Origin: Struthidea cinerea
Taxonomy: Eukaryota; Chordata; Aves; Passeriformes; Corcoracidae
DNA: 64,000 nucleotides
Direction of reading: 5' to 3'
Assembly: GCA_013397865.1 (NCBI GenBank)
Contig: VZTI01001288.1
Coordinates: 1,240,712 to 1,304,711 of the forward strand
In this document: one piece after another, positions 23,116 to 35,865 of the stretch
Position numbering within the stretch: position 1 is the first letter of the stretch
Layout: every line of letters begins with the position of its first letter
The notes under the pieces: model-generated
Told to the model about the DNA's origin: nothing
What the model saw: only the letters and a program-made list of their open reading frames with translations
Databases searched by the model: none
Translations under genes and position numbers: made by a program

Positions 23116-26100
23116 GTTCAGGGAAGTGTAAACTCTTCACAGTTCTTTATAGTCCATTAGAAACAGTTAAATATATACAAGCACTTTTAGGAGACAGAAA
23201 AGCAGATGTAAATGGAGATCAGAAATTGCAGAGCAGTTTTGGTGGCTGAGAAAACTGTACTCTCTGATTCCTCAGATGCATTTATTTGCATGTTCAGTTT
23301 TCAACCTGTTCTGAGTTGTGAGGTGCTATAAATGTACACAAATAACCATCTCCATGATCCGTTTGGACCTGCTGTGCCTGTAGTGAACTGAGAGGGGTTT
23401 CATGCTCCCAAAGTGCCGTGTTTTGTACACAAAGCAGCCTCCTCTAAGTTTCTAAGGAGAACCAATGATGCAGGAGCAATCCTTTTTCTCATGTGGTCTA
23501 TGACCTTCTCTTTCTCCTTCTCAGTCTGAAGAATCCTTGTGTTGGTATTGAAACAATTCAGGAAATTTTTTTAGGGCACATCTGACAGTGCGAGTTGGAA
23601 GAAAGAAGACCTTCCTGTTGTCTCGGAGAGGGAATGCATGTGAATCCTAGAGCCCAAAATGCTGTTTGTCAATGAAGATGAAATGGAAATAGGAATCTGT
23701 AATGAGTCTTTCCCATGGAGATACTCTACTCTTACACCTTTAGAGCTGACAGGAGGTGTAAGCATTGCTCACAGGAGCACATCTGTAGCACACTGACTGA
23801 CAGCATTAACCAGGTACCTCAGAGAGTCTGGTCTGTTCCCAGACTCTGCTGAAAAGCAGCAGTAACTGTGTTGCAGTTCTTGCTCAGGGGATGTAGGTAA
23901 TCTGGGTCTAACTGAGTAGGCTGTGGGAGTAGGACTGGTGTATTACTCACTGAAGACTTACATTCCCATTGGAGATGATATGGGAAAGTATTTCTATCAG
24001 GGAAATACAGTTCCTTCATCAAGTGTCTTGGGACTTGTTTACTGACTGCAAGTCAGATAAATTTGTCAAAACATTTGTAACCTGCAGAATGAAAAGCAGA
24101 ACCAACAACCTGCCCTTGGTGTTTTACTGCATGAAATATTTCATGTCTGACTGCTGAGTGTAGCACTCAATGAATATCCTGGCATGGTCCCTGCTGTTCA
24201 GGAGCACAGACAGGAGCCGTGATGCTCTGCTGGGTTTGGACTGGGACCTATTTTTCTGCTTTTTATTGGAAAATTGCTTGCAGGTAAATGCTTAGTTTGA
24301 GTTCTCCTTTGCTGTTTCATTTTGGGGCATGCTGGTGTGTTTGGGGGAAGATTAGAACAGAATAACACGCGCACTTATCAGAAGGATTGGGAAACAGATA
24401 CTGTAGTGCTGAGTGGGTGTCATGGGGGAGGGTTTTTAACTTCCCTGGATTAGTGCCCAGCACAGGGGTAGATGTAGGAAAAATCATGTTGGCAGAGAAC
24501 TGCGTGTTCAGTCTGTGGGTGTGAGCTGAGGACGCCCCACAGCAGCCTGGGATCCCATCTCTGCTGGCTGGAATTGCAGGAATAGGCAGCACAGGAGCTC
24601 TCTGATGGCAAAAAGGGCCGTGTTTCCTGTCAGAGCAGTGTCCATGCAGGCCTCAGATGCAAAAAGATCTGTTTGTTAGAAATCAAAATATTTCTTTCCC
24701 AAAGGAAAAGTGAAAACCACAAGATTTTCAAAGTTCTGCAACACACTTCAGCTGTTTGAGAGAAATGTTTCTCTTCAAATTCATTGGAGCCAACACTTGT
24801 ATCTGTTACTGCTCACTGTTCCCATCTCACAGAGATCCCTGCCTCTGAAGGACTTACAGCAATGCACTTTACTGGCTTGGGGAAGAGCTGCTGGCTCTAG
24901 CAGCCAGTTTGTCACATTGGTGAGAATTCTGAAAATTAGGAAGTCTCTGAAGGTGCACCAAATTTCTTATTTTTGTGCCTTAGCTTTCCTCTCAAATACA
25001 AGCTGTGGTGCACAGCGTCCATTCACATTTGTGTGGTGGGAGTGTGGTTTTAACACCAAGCTGGCCCCTAACAAATTCTCAGACTTTATAATCCTTCTAC
25101 AATTGTTTGTGCCCCCTGTGTGTACTTGAAATGAAGGTACACGATACGCACAGAGCCGTCAGAGCCGGATATGAAACAGGAACCTCTGGAGTGAGCGTGA
25201 GTCGGACGCAGATGTAAAAGCCTTCAGGAGCACACGCTGCCTGCTGACGTTCGTCAGAAAGGGGGTGGCCCGGAATCCCAGCCCAAGCAGATGTGTTGCA
25301 ATAGGCACAGGAAGAGATCAGTCTTAGTGTCCCCTGATGGCTTCTCCTGGAGATTTGAGGTTATGCCAGCTTTTGTCTGGGATCCAGCCTGGATCTGGAA
25401 TGAAGCGTTTCTTCCCAGACGTGATGTGTTCATGTTTTGGTGTCTGTGAAGCAAAGACTTGATGTGAACCTGGACGGGGCAGCAGCAGCTTCTTATAACT
25501 TGTAACTTCCCTCTATTTGCATAAGAATTAGCCAGAGGAAGAAAAATATTTATGCTCTTTTTGTGTGTGAAGTGTAGAAACTGAAGGGATTGGCAGTGAG
25601 ATTTCCCAGCTGTGCTGTCACAGAGGTTTGCAGCCACACCGCAAATTCACCCCAGAGCATCTTCCACTGTGATCAGCTCCAGCCTCTGGTCCTGCGTAAC
25701 CTCTTCCCTTTCCCCCTGCCCTCCCCCAGATCCTGGCATCTTCCTTATCTCTGATACCCCTCATCTGACCCCTCCATTCCTGGTCTCACAGTGTCTCCTC
25801 CAGAAGCTGGACAAATTGACAGGTCTGTCAGGAGATGCAGGAAGGGAACCCGGGGTTATCTCAGTGTGCAGGTTATCGAAGGGTTGCTCTCAAGAACGTA
25901 TCTGGGAGCAGCACAAGTCATCCCAAGCTGGAGACAAGTGGAGGCTGGGCCGGTGAGTTCCTCAGGACCAGCTGTCTGTGGATATGGGGGAAAGAGGAGA
26001 GCTCCGAAAATAGTGGGGGAGGCACCCTGAAGGCAGAAAGAGGTGCCTGAGATTGAGGAATGTGGGAGGAAAGTTATTTTTTGGTATGCATTTGGGGACT

Positions 26101-26730
26101 TTGAATTAGCTTCCTCTGTAAGGAAGGGCTTCCTGGAATTCTTTGACCAGTTTTATACCCAGAAGGGAATTCTTTGGCACTGGATTCAATGCACACATGG
26201 GATTTCACTTTGCAGTGAGGCCGCCCAGTGACAAACCACCTCCAAAATGTAATCAGCAAAGTTTTCCTCAGATATAAACTGTGTGACTGCTTCCACATTG
26301 GACTCCTGCTTGCTCATTCCTCGGCTGGTTTGTCAAAACTTCACAACATTTAGGCTGCTTTTCCTTGCAGTGCTGAGTCATTCTCTGAATGGAGTGAGAA
26401 TTAAAGGGTTTGTTACTGTAAATTTTGCTAGCCTCTGTCTGAAATCCAAGTGAGAAAAACTGCAATGTCAGTTTGCTCAAAACTGAGCTTTTAAAAGAAC
26501 CTTTGTCCTCAATACTTTTATATGTAACACTTGCACATATTTTGTTTTCTCTGTCACTTGTGGTCTCTTTAATTACACCACGGGAATCTGAACTGTGGCA
26601 GGATCAGACACAGAAAAAGCATGACCAAAGGAAAACAAAAGTTTTCATGGTTTTAAGTAGATTTTTTCAATCTAAGAGGTGACTTTACTGAAAAAGCAAC
26701 ATGACATCTGTTTGCAAAGGTTCTTTTGCA
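23116..26730. other. Gene-free stretch
   Basis: No supported gene. Three plus-strand frames overlap between 25612 and 26050 in GC-moderate DNA, and none carries a domain or clean splice sites. Confidence 0.55.
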
Positions 26731-26907
26731 GCCCAGAGAAGCTGTGGCTGCCCCATCCCCTGGAAGTGTCCAAGGCCAGGTTGGACGGGGCTTGGAGCAA
26801 CCTGGGATCATGGAAGGTGTCCCTGCCATGGGGGGCTGGCAGGGGGCTGGAACAAGATGAACTTGAAGCTCCCTTCCAACCAAAAGCTTTCAGGGATTCT
26901 GTGATTC
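26731..26907 (+). mobile_element. CR1 LINE 3' end fragment
   Basis: Reads GCCCAGAGAAGCTGTGGCTG, then GGAAGTGTCCAAGGCCAGGT, then TTGGAGCAACCTGGGATCAT, and finishes with CCCTTCCAACCAAAAGC and GGGATTCTGTGATTC. This is the familiar avian CR1 3' region in sense orientation, including the terminal ATTCTGTGATTC repeat. It is 5'-truncated and only moderately diverged, with no coding capacity. Confidence 0.95.
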
Positions 26908-29900
26908 ATGTCCAGGATGCACCAGTGCATACAGGCACTGGTGGGGCACGTATGTGCTGCAGCCTCTTTGCTGGGTACAACCAAAGCCATAATTTTAAGG
27001 ATTATCCTCATGCACACAGAGGAAAATTCAGTTTTCAAAATTCTTTACTGGTGATGAAACATAAGCCAGAACACTGCTGGGTTTTCTGATGTCAGTGTGA
27101 GCTGATGGAGCTGGCAATAAGAAAAATTATCCTTCAATTATAGGCTAAACATGTTTAAAAGAAGTCACTGAGACATAGATGGTATAGAGCCCCATATTAC
27201 TATTATTATACTCAGTAAAAAAAGAGCCCATAGCTGTTCTCTCTCCTCCCTCCTCTGTTAAAAAATTAGTCTCTTTGTCACATGTAAGAGCTGTACAAGT
27301 AACAGGAACAAAACATGTAGGTGTTCTGAACAGAGTCATTAAACAACATTTGTTAAGCACACCAAGTTCTGGACTAATTCATTCTGTAGCTTTTCTGTTT
27401 CATGTGCTCAGGTGATAAAGAATTATGCAGAACTTCCACCAGTGGCAATTTTATTTCTTGCCTCGAATCAAATGGTGACTCAGAATGAAAATGTCACTGA
27501 GACATGTGCTGTGGTGAGACTCTGTGGTTGCTGCTTCCAATCACCCTGTAACTAGAAGGGGCTCTGTTGGTGATGCAGGAGCCAAGACCACCTCTGCAGG
27601 GATAATGCAAGAATTAAACTCCACTTTCAGCAGAAAAGACAGTACATGATAAGCCACAAGTTTAAAAATGTTACATTCAGTGGTTCTTCATAGAAAGGGC
27701 ACTATTGATGAACTAGAAGCATTTCATGGTAAGAAGTCTGTCCTGCCAGATGTTAAAATGGAATGGAAACTTTTTCCCCATTTTTTTTTACAGTCTTTTC
27801 TTCTAGATAATATTTCTAACTTCTTTCTGAATCGTCTGTGATCTATGATAATGGTATCAAGTAATGATATGGGCTAATAATGATACACAGCACAAAGATT
27901 ACATATTAAATGTTACATATTTATATATATAGCATGGCACTGGTTTTTGCTGTGGTAGTTGCCATCAACACAACTGTCCAGGAGGAAGCATCCAGCCCTT
28001 AGGCACTGTTTATATACCGGGAAAGTTTGGGAACTGCTGGTCTTGGGGTTGGGTGCACCCACCACCCCTGTACTTGATATGCACTCCCACTCGGGATTGA
28101 GTCTACCTACCTTCTCTGCAGAGTTTGAAATGCCACTGCTCTGAATGATTCTTCGCCCACGGAAGGAGGGAGGAATTCAAATCAGCTGGGAAGCAAAGCA
28201 CTCTCTGCTGGGAATAGGAGGAAAGAGGGCTTCTGGTGGTGGGAGAAGTGGGGGAGGAAATGAAACCACTTTTGGGGAGAAGTGGGCTCTGCAGTGTGGG
28301 GTTATGTGGATGAAGTGGGACAGGATGTGAGAGCACCAGACACAGGCAGTGGGGAAAGGAAAATGGATGTTCATCAAGCCCCAGCCATAGGAAGAAAATG
28401 AAGAATAATACAGTGGTGGAAAAAACCCTAAAACTTGGGTTTTTTTCATAAGGATACCCAGCCTAAGGATTTGAGGTGACCCTTGTCTCTCCAAAACTGT
28501 TCTCCCTCGCTGGAAGAGATGCTGCACTTCTGGCTGAATCCATGCAGGCCCCAGCACTGGTTTTAGCAGTGCCATCACCTCCAGGAGTTGCTGGACACCC
28601 TTTCAGTTCCCTGCAGGAAGCAGGAGCCGGTTCTGGCGCCTGGGACACGTCACCCCTCTGTGTGCTCTGTGATTGCTCTGACTGTAAAGCTGAGAAGCCC
28701 AAGCAGGAGGTGGGAGAGATCTGCAAAAGGAAAGGAAGGATCAGGGAAGAGTGGCTCTGCTTGCATACTTGGGTGAGGGTGTTTTCGTTGTAGAGCTCCC
28801 TATTTTTAGGTTTTATACTTTGCCATTGTCTCCTTTGCTGTGAGCTGAGCTGCTGCCTCCTATTTCTTCCCTTCACTACAATGTGACTGTAAAAGATGCA
28901 ATTTTGACCTCATCATGTTTTGGATTTGCTCCTGGCCTGCTTATCATGCTAAGTGAGGGTTACTAGGGAAGGAGCACTGATCCTGACAGGATCCAAGGCT
29001 CCAGGGATAAAATGACCTAACTTCTATCTTAGCATGTCAGCATTACCACACTGGTCTGTGTCAGGTATCCGCAAACCTCAGACAGGCTTTTACAAGGTGT
29101 TCCTCAGATGCTTTTTTACAAATTCATTTGGAGATCTCCCCATTTGCCTTCCTGTTTTTAAGTCTTGAGAATGCAGATGGGTCGGTCGCACTTTAAGGCT
29201 TCTTCATGCAATCAAGTTGGAGAAAAAATTTTTAGACATAATTATATACCCCCGGGAACTGGATCTTGTTCAACTTTCAGAATAAATCACAACAGTTAGT
29301 AGGACTGTACTGGATTGAAAAGTCCAGAGAAAAATATCACACACAAAACACCTCACTTGCACTGGTTTCTGTTTATTTATATATTTACAGATTCATTTAC
29401 TGCACAGGTAGTGCAGAAGTATGACCTGTTTTGTTTTGATAAAAGCAAAACATGTTCATTCTTAAAAGCGAAAGAGTGAAATCAGATGGATTGTCATTGC
29501 TAAATTAGGCAGATTCACCATCTTTTGAATGCTGCTGGTCTAGGAAGGACAAGGTTAAAGTGGAAAATACCTGCTCTTCATTATGCAGTGCAACTGGAAG
29601 GCAGCCAAAGTGTTGGACAATCTAGTCCAGCACTGATTGCTGGACAATCTAATCCAATCTAGTCTGGTCTGAAGGATGTCTCATCTGTCCCTGGAGCAGA
29701 GGGAGCACTGCCTGAACTGTCCACACTGTTTGGATACAGAGGAATTTTCCGTATCTGCCCCTCGTTTGATTTCCCTCCTTTCTCAGAAAGTTCTGAATGC
29801 TTCTTGAGTACATTCTCTTCATGTGTTTTGAGATAACACATGAAAAGGAAACTTCTTGATAATTATTTTTTCTGTTAGCTGCTGGGGAAGTCTTTTCTTT

Positions 29901-32900
29901 TTTCCCTTCCCAGATTCACATGACTCTCAGGAGTCGAGGAGCAGATAGGTAAGCACTAAAAACAAACGCAGAACCATCTGGTGTGTGGAGGAGGGACGAC
30001 TCCCACACTGATCTCAGCACTAACGCGCGGCATCTGCGCGGGGCTGGGGTGGCGGGGACAGGGATGTGCAGCACAATCAGCCACACGGAGATCTGGCAGC
30101 TAAACACCTTGGGGGATGATGAATGATGGTGCCCAGGCACCTTTCCACAGCAGCCTAGGGGGCAGGAACAGCCCCAGTGCAGAGGGGAGGGGTCAGGGGA
30201 CACACATGGGCAAGCGGGGCTTTGCACTCTCACTGTGTTTTAAGTGTTGTTGTGTTTGTTCCCTGTAAAAAAGGGCAACGAAAAAATCAGAGGTGGTTGT
30301 TCTGCCCAGCAGAGTTTCAGCTTCTTCCCTCAACTTACATGATGGGCACAGCATTCCCTAAGGGGCTGAGGGGAGGACAGAAATTCCTCATGGCTTCTGT
30401 CATGGAAGCTTCTTCAGGCTGTGTTGACACCAGGAAAAATGGGTTCCCAGTATTAGTTTTCTTGCAAGCTGCAAGTCTTGTAGACAAACCAGCCCCAGAC
30501 CAGGGCTGTTCCAAGCAGCAGCACTGCCAAACCTGAGATGAACTTGCTAACTCCTCACACGTCCATTGGGCAAAACTGACTGAGCTTCCAAAAAATCCTG
30601 CGGCCTGTTTTGGGGTCGGGTTCAGCCCTCACTCCAGAGCTACTGCTGAGAGAGACCTGTTCTTGCAGGGAGTGAAACGGATGATTTCTGAGGCTGGGAT
30701 AAGGTGAACTGTCACAGAGCCAGCAATAAAAGTGTGATGCACATCAAGCTGCTGAGCAGTGCCACCCTACTCTGTGTAAAGTCTTTTACCTGCTCTTTTA
30801 CCTCCCTTTCTTAGTGAGGCTAGTGATACTACCTAAGGATACTCCCAAAGGCATAAGTGGTTCATATTTACAGCAAGCTTCAAAGACATAAATGGCTACA
30901 GAGTGGTAAAGTATCATTATCTGCCACTTTGGAGAGATGCTCCAGATTTGTAGAAAATTGAGCTGTTTATTCTACAATTCAGTGGAAAAATAAGTCTCTA
31001 TAGAAACTACCACTTCAGAGGTATTTACATTTCTCTACTATGAAGCATCTTGAGGAAGAGCATTCCCATAAATAGCAAACTGAAGTTGTTACATTTAGTA
31101 TAATAAGGTAATATTTACAAAAGACAGTGTATGTTCTAAGTCTTATTATGGGGTTGCTGTGGATCCATGGAATATATTGTTAGGAAACTCGAATTTCCCA
31201 ACATGAAAAAGAGTGACGTGTAAAAGTAGTGCATAAAAATTCCTTCGTGCCCTCTCTGGTGAGGAAGCTGCAGTGAAACTGAAGATTGAAGCTAATATCT
31301 CTGGCAAAGCTGATTCTTTAAAAGTTCATTTCTGAGTAAGATTACAAGAAAAACACCCACATTTTTAGCTGTAGATGCCCTTATATGCATGTGCTAGAAG
31401 TTGGGTATTTGTTACTGGTACTGAGCTGGGCAGTTTCCTCCAGCTCTGCAGTTGTAAAGCACCACATGAGTGTGCTGGTCTGTAGTTATCTAATGGTGAA
31501 AATGATACAAAGAGAATAAAGAAAATACAAACAGCATTATTTGTGTTTGCAGTGGTGCTAAGAGAAGTAGATTTGGAAAGGTTGGTGAGCAGTGGATTGT
31601 GAGCTGTATCCCTGCTTCCATCCTGTGTCCATCTTTTTCAAGGAATAGATCAAGCATTGCAAGAACATTCCTTGAAAACACATCTGAAAGATTCAAGTGC
31701 CTGAACATCCCTGATGTCTTCTTTGGTGGTTGAATGCTCTGAAAAATGTCAGCCAACACCTTTAATCAGGCCAGTAGCAGTGGAAGTTTATGCTCCAGAT
31801 GCCAATTAATCACTCCAGTGATAAATAATGGCTGAAGTGGTTCTTGGTACCAAAACGTCTCACGGTGGCTGCTGCAGGTGCAGAAGTAAAAGCACGTAGG
31901 AACCGGTATTGTCTTTTCAAGGTAGTAGTTTAAGTCAATTAACTAACAAATGCAACCCCCAAACAGCAGCCAATAAAAAAGGAGGGGCCCGGCTGCTGCT
32001 TCCTAAATCGGATTTGTTCTCTGACAAATGACTGAATTACAGGTGTTAATAACAACGAATTGTATCGGTGCTGTCTTGACCCATTTACTCGATCCTGGTG
32101 TCTCTCCCATGCCTTTGTTTGGTTGTTTTTCTTGCCCAAGATTCCCAGAAGCCTTGAATGCAAGACATAATGACACAGCTCCTGCCCTGGTAGCACATTG
32201 TGCAGTCTTTTGTTTCAAGCACACAGCATGCACCCAGACTTGCTCATAAAATATCCATAGCAAAATCATGTGATGCCTGTCTCTCTTATACATTTTTAAG
32301 AGCTGTGCCCTAAATCCATTAAAAGACTGTGAGGCATGAATAGAAGAATAATCCTTCCTATCATGTGGGTGAGAAAGGAGTTGGGATCAAATAACTGGAC
32401 ATATAAAATGAACCATATGGATTTGCTGACTACCAAACTCCTGCTATGGGAACATAGGATCTCTTGAAGTCCAGCTCTTTTGTCTAAATGGATGAAAAGT
32501 GTTTTGCATAATAGAACAGAGGAACTTTGCACAATAAAAATGGAGCTGGTGTAAAGAGAGGTCAGAGAAACAGCTCAAGAGTCAGAAGATGGTGAGGACC
32601 ATGTGCATTGATAAAAGGAACCTTCTGATTTCAGGACAACTAAGTTGAGGGAATTGTGTCTTTATGATAAAGCACTTTTGGAATGTGAAGTGGTTGCTCT
32701 TACCCCAGAAGTGAACCTTGGAAATTCAATTCTATATGCTGGAAAAAATGGCCTTCATTGTTTTATCCTTCGGAGAGAAGCAGGGAACCTAACACCAGCC
32801 CACATGGATGTTCAAAGGAGAAGGGAATGAGCCACTAGGAATGAAAGAGAATTGGGTATCTAGATCCCTAAGGCTCTTTATAAAATGATGTTCCACACCT

Positions 32901-33790
32901 CTTGTCAGGCATCCTCTCATCTGATCTTTTCTGTAGAACTGTAGTGTCTTTAATTTGGAAAATTTACACTCCACCTAAGTCTTGGTGCCATACTTCCTTT
33001 TCCTATTCAGTGTCTTGCATCTTGGAATCATTTGCAGATGCCCTCAGAGGTACATTCCACTTTTTAGCCCTGTCCACAGGATTTCAGACGTACAGATGGG
33101 GCTCAGAAGCAGCTGGTTTTCCTTCCATGGAAGGTGGGAGGGGACGAGGAGGGGACAGAGACATTGCCCTTACCAGAAGGAGGGTGTTGTGTTCCTGCTC
33201 CTCTGTCACTGCCCAGCGATGCAGAGCCCCTTGCACTTCCCAGGGCCCGTCCTCCTTAGGGAATGAGAACCTCTGTCCTGAGACAAGGTACAGAAATAAA
33301 CGGCATTGGAATTTACTGGCAAAGTTTACAGTTCTACGGTTAAACGCAGATTTCCATAACCCAGTGCGGGTGTGCTGACTGAATACAGCCCCACACAGCC
33401 ACCCCCATGGGTGGGTTCCTTGGTGGGTCAGGAAACTCTCAAGAAAGCAGCACGGTGTTATCTGGGACAAAGCTGGAGAGAAAAAGTAGCTTCAGCATTC
33501 TAATTTCTTTATAATCTACTCCCAAGTGCTTGGGTCTCTTGAGTATGAGGTGATGCACAAGTCTTCTGGTGCTTCTGCACACTCGAACCCCAAAGCCATG
33601 GGCTCTGGCTTCATAATGCATTCTTGAGAGCCTTGACTGTATGAACCGTGGGACTACACAGACTTCTGTTATTAATTCACCTGAGTTCAGAAACAGATCT
33701 TGTATTGTCCTCACTTGTTGCTGGTGTCCTTCCTCTGAGCTTGGTGGAATTCCTTGAGTGAGCAGAATCAAACCAGTGTTTGCTGGTTAG
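26908..33790. other. Gene-free stretch
   Basis: No supported gene across almost 7 kb. Local features are a purine-rich run at 28160-28290, a repeated GGACAATCTA segment at about 29617 and 29642, and a CpG cluster (GCGCGGCATCTGCGCGGGG) at about 30024-30042. Open frames on both strands overlap throughout 28100-28880 and 32900-33770, which argues against any one of them. Confidence 0.55.
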
Positions 33791-34105
33791 AAACAGGCCA
33801 GAGGACAAACCAGCCTCCATATACTCTTGGACTTCACTCTGAAGAAAATCCCTTTGACAGAATCTTCAGTAACTAACTTATCACACAACTTCAAAAGCAC
33901 AGTTTACTGTAACTATTAATTTGGGATTTTTCTATTTTGGTCATCTGCTTTTTAAAATGACTTTTTACTAGAACTGTCTTTGCAACTTGTTACTCTCTTT
34001 TCTACTTTCGGTTTCCCTCTGTACTGCCTTGGTTGTAAGTAGGCTGTGGTTTTCTGAAAATGGAACTGTGATGTTTGCTGTGTTTTCTTATACAAGACCT
34101 GTGTT

Positions 34106-34175
34106 AAAAAAAACAACAACAAACCCAAACAAAAAAACCAACAAGAAACCAAACCCAAAAACCCCAAAAACCAAA
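34106..34175. repeat. A/C-only low-complexity tract
   Basis: About 70 bases composed almost only of A and C, built from AAAC and AACCC-like units. Read on the other strand it gives a string of hydrophobic and Trp/Phe/Leu/Gly codons, which produces a spurious membrane-protein-like frame. Confidence 0.85.
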
Positions 34176-35134
34176 TGACCACCATAAAACCCAACCTAGC
34201 CAAAATCTTAGTTCTTTCCCCCAAGCATTTAAGTTACTACTATTGAAACAAGTTTAACATAGGCACTATGATTGCTTCACCAAGATACTGTATTCACATC
34301 TAAGTTGAGATTTTTAATAACATTTTCATTGTTAAGGGGTCCCATTGTGTGCGGGGAGTGTGTGCACAGATCAGCTTGAACACGTGAAATGTGGATACTT
34401 GACCAGACCTGCTGGGGATGACATTTTCACGATCGTGGTTTACTGCCTTTCTTTGTTTGTTTTACAAACAGCAACCTCAATTTTGCATTTCTGTCCCTCG
34501 ATCCCAAACAATGTCAGGAGGCTTCTGTATCGGATGGGAGCCCACCCTCCTGGTTTGAGAGGGAGGAATTAAAATTAGCAAAATACTCTGATTTTCAGCA
34601 CTCTTCTCAGAAAAAAAGATGTTATTATTAATATATCCTCCGTATTTCTATTTTGACGTCCTCTGTGATTTTGATTTAATTTTCATATGGTAACTTTGAT
34701 TCTTTTCTCTTTCCATTTCAAAATACCTCAGGTTACTCCAGGCACAGATTTTTTGGTCAGTAGGTGACCTCAGCTGTTGCTATCTTCAGCTTGTACTAAA
34801 ATCAGCAATACCTCCTTGGCTCACATTTCATCTGGGCTGTTGAATGTGGTTAGAGAAGTTGGGTTCCCAAATCAAGAGCGTGGGATACTCTCCCTGCCTC
34901 TCTTCCTCTATTCTGTGGGAAGTTCTATCCTGGTGGGTTCCTGTTTTGGGTGAGTAAGTGGGGCCTGAGCAGACACAAGCCATGTCCCCTGCACATTCTG
35001 CTCTGGCATTTGGCTGCCAACACTCCTTCCACTGCTTTCCTGCAGAGCTGTGCTTGCCATGTCAGGCCTGGCAAGGCCTGGAATGAACCATTTCCTTCAC
35101 ATCTCCTTTGCCTGTACCAATCTTGAACTTGTTG

Positions 35135-35330
35135 ACCCATGTGCCTATTAATTATTGATATAATGATGCATTATTTAGGCTTGTTTCAGCAGACGGATAC
35201 ATTATTACTAGGCAGACATTTGCCAGACAGGCTGATAGATAGCATCCTAAAAAAGGTCTGCAGTTGCCTTTGTACAATAAAGGCCTGTAACTTCATTACT
35301 TGCCTCCCAACCCCCTCCCTCTTGGTACCA
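35135..35330. promoter_or_regulatory. Homeodomain and SOX-like motif block
   Basis: Holds TATTAATTATTGATATAATG, then GATGCATTATTTAGGC, TACATTATTAC, inverted GCAGACATTTGCC, and CCTTTGTACAATAAAGG at about 35268-35284. The last is nearly self-complementary and contains two SOX-type cores head to head around TTGTACAA. The same block appears at 37210-37405 in the second tandem copy, unchanged. It is enhancer-like by motif content only. Confidence 0.25.
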
Positions 35331-35787
35331 TGAAACCTTAATAGGAATCTAAGTGTAATAATGATCTCTTTAGACAATGGGCTTAATCTTGACTGTGCTG
35401 GAGTTGTGGTCCTGACGTTGATCAGGCCTCAAAAATACAGGGGAAGTCATCTTCACCAATCTGCTGAAGCTAGTTTTCCTAAGGTACAATGAAATTATTT
35501 TGTTTTTCAACCCCTTGCCGTAGAAAGGAGAACTGATTTCTCCCCGGTTGCTACGAGCTGTGTTGCAACACTCCAGAGCTGCAGGCAGAGCTTGATGTGT
35601 ATCTCCCAGGGAAACCTGCCTTTGATTTCGTCTACGGATCCAAGGAAAAGGCGTATCAAAATGAATTATCTGTAATTTAAAACATGCATGCGGAGCGTTG
35701 TGGAGCCTTTGGAACCCCAGCTGAAGGAAGAAGGAGGGAGCCCAGTCCTTGGTGGGAGCTGTGTCGGGATGAGGAGCGCGGTCCCAG

Positions 35788-35865
35788 NCTCCTCCCTTTT
35801 GCCCTCTTTCCTCCTCCACTGCTGCCCTTCCTCCTCCCTTCTGCCCTCCTTCCTCCTCTTCTGCN
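35788..35865. other. Single-N-bounded minisatellite fragment between tandem copies
   Basis: One N at 35788 and one at 35865 enclose 76 bases of CT-rich DNA. These bases are identical to 38073-38148 inside the full minisatellite downstream. The fragment is therefore a partial, collapsed version of that array placed between the two copies, a strong hint of assembly patching. Confidence 0.9.

Larger units (their letters stand above)
33791..35787 (+). repeat. Tandem block, copy 1 (1997 bp)
   Basis: This block recurs at 35866-37862 with a constant offset of 2075 bases. By direct comparison I see five substitutions (34137 A/C, 34224 A/G, 35087 A/G, 35416 C/T, 35542 C/G) and no indel. That is about 0.25 percent, the level expected between two alleles. 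The copy ends at a single N (35788). The simplest reading is that both haplotypes were placed in series. A recent true duplication is the alternative. The block contains no gene that I can support. Confidence 0.95.

Noticed and set aside
33952..34224. Membrane-protein-like minus frame, repeated at 36027-36278
   Set aside because: The hydrophobic part is the translation of the A/C-only tract read in reverse. No homology is evident.
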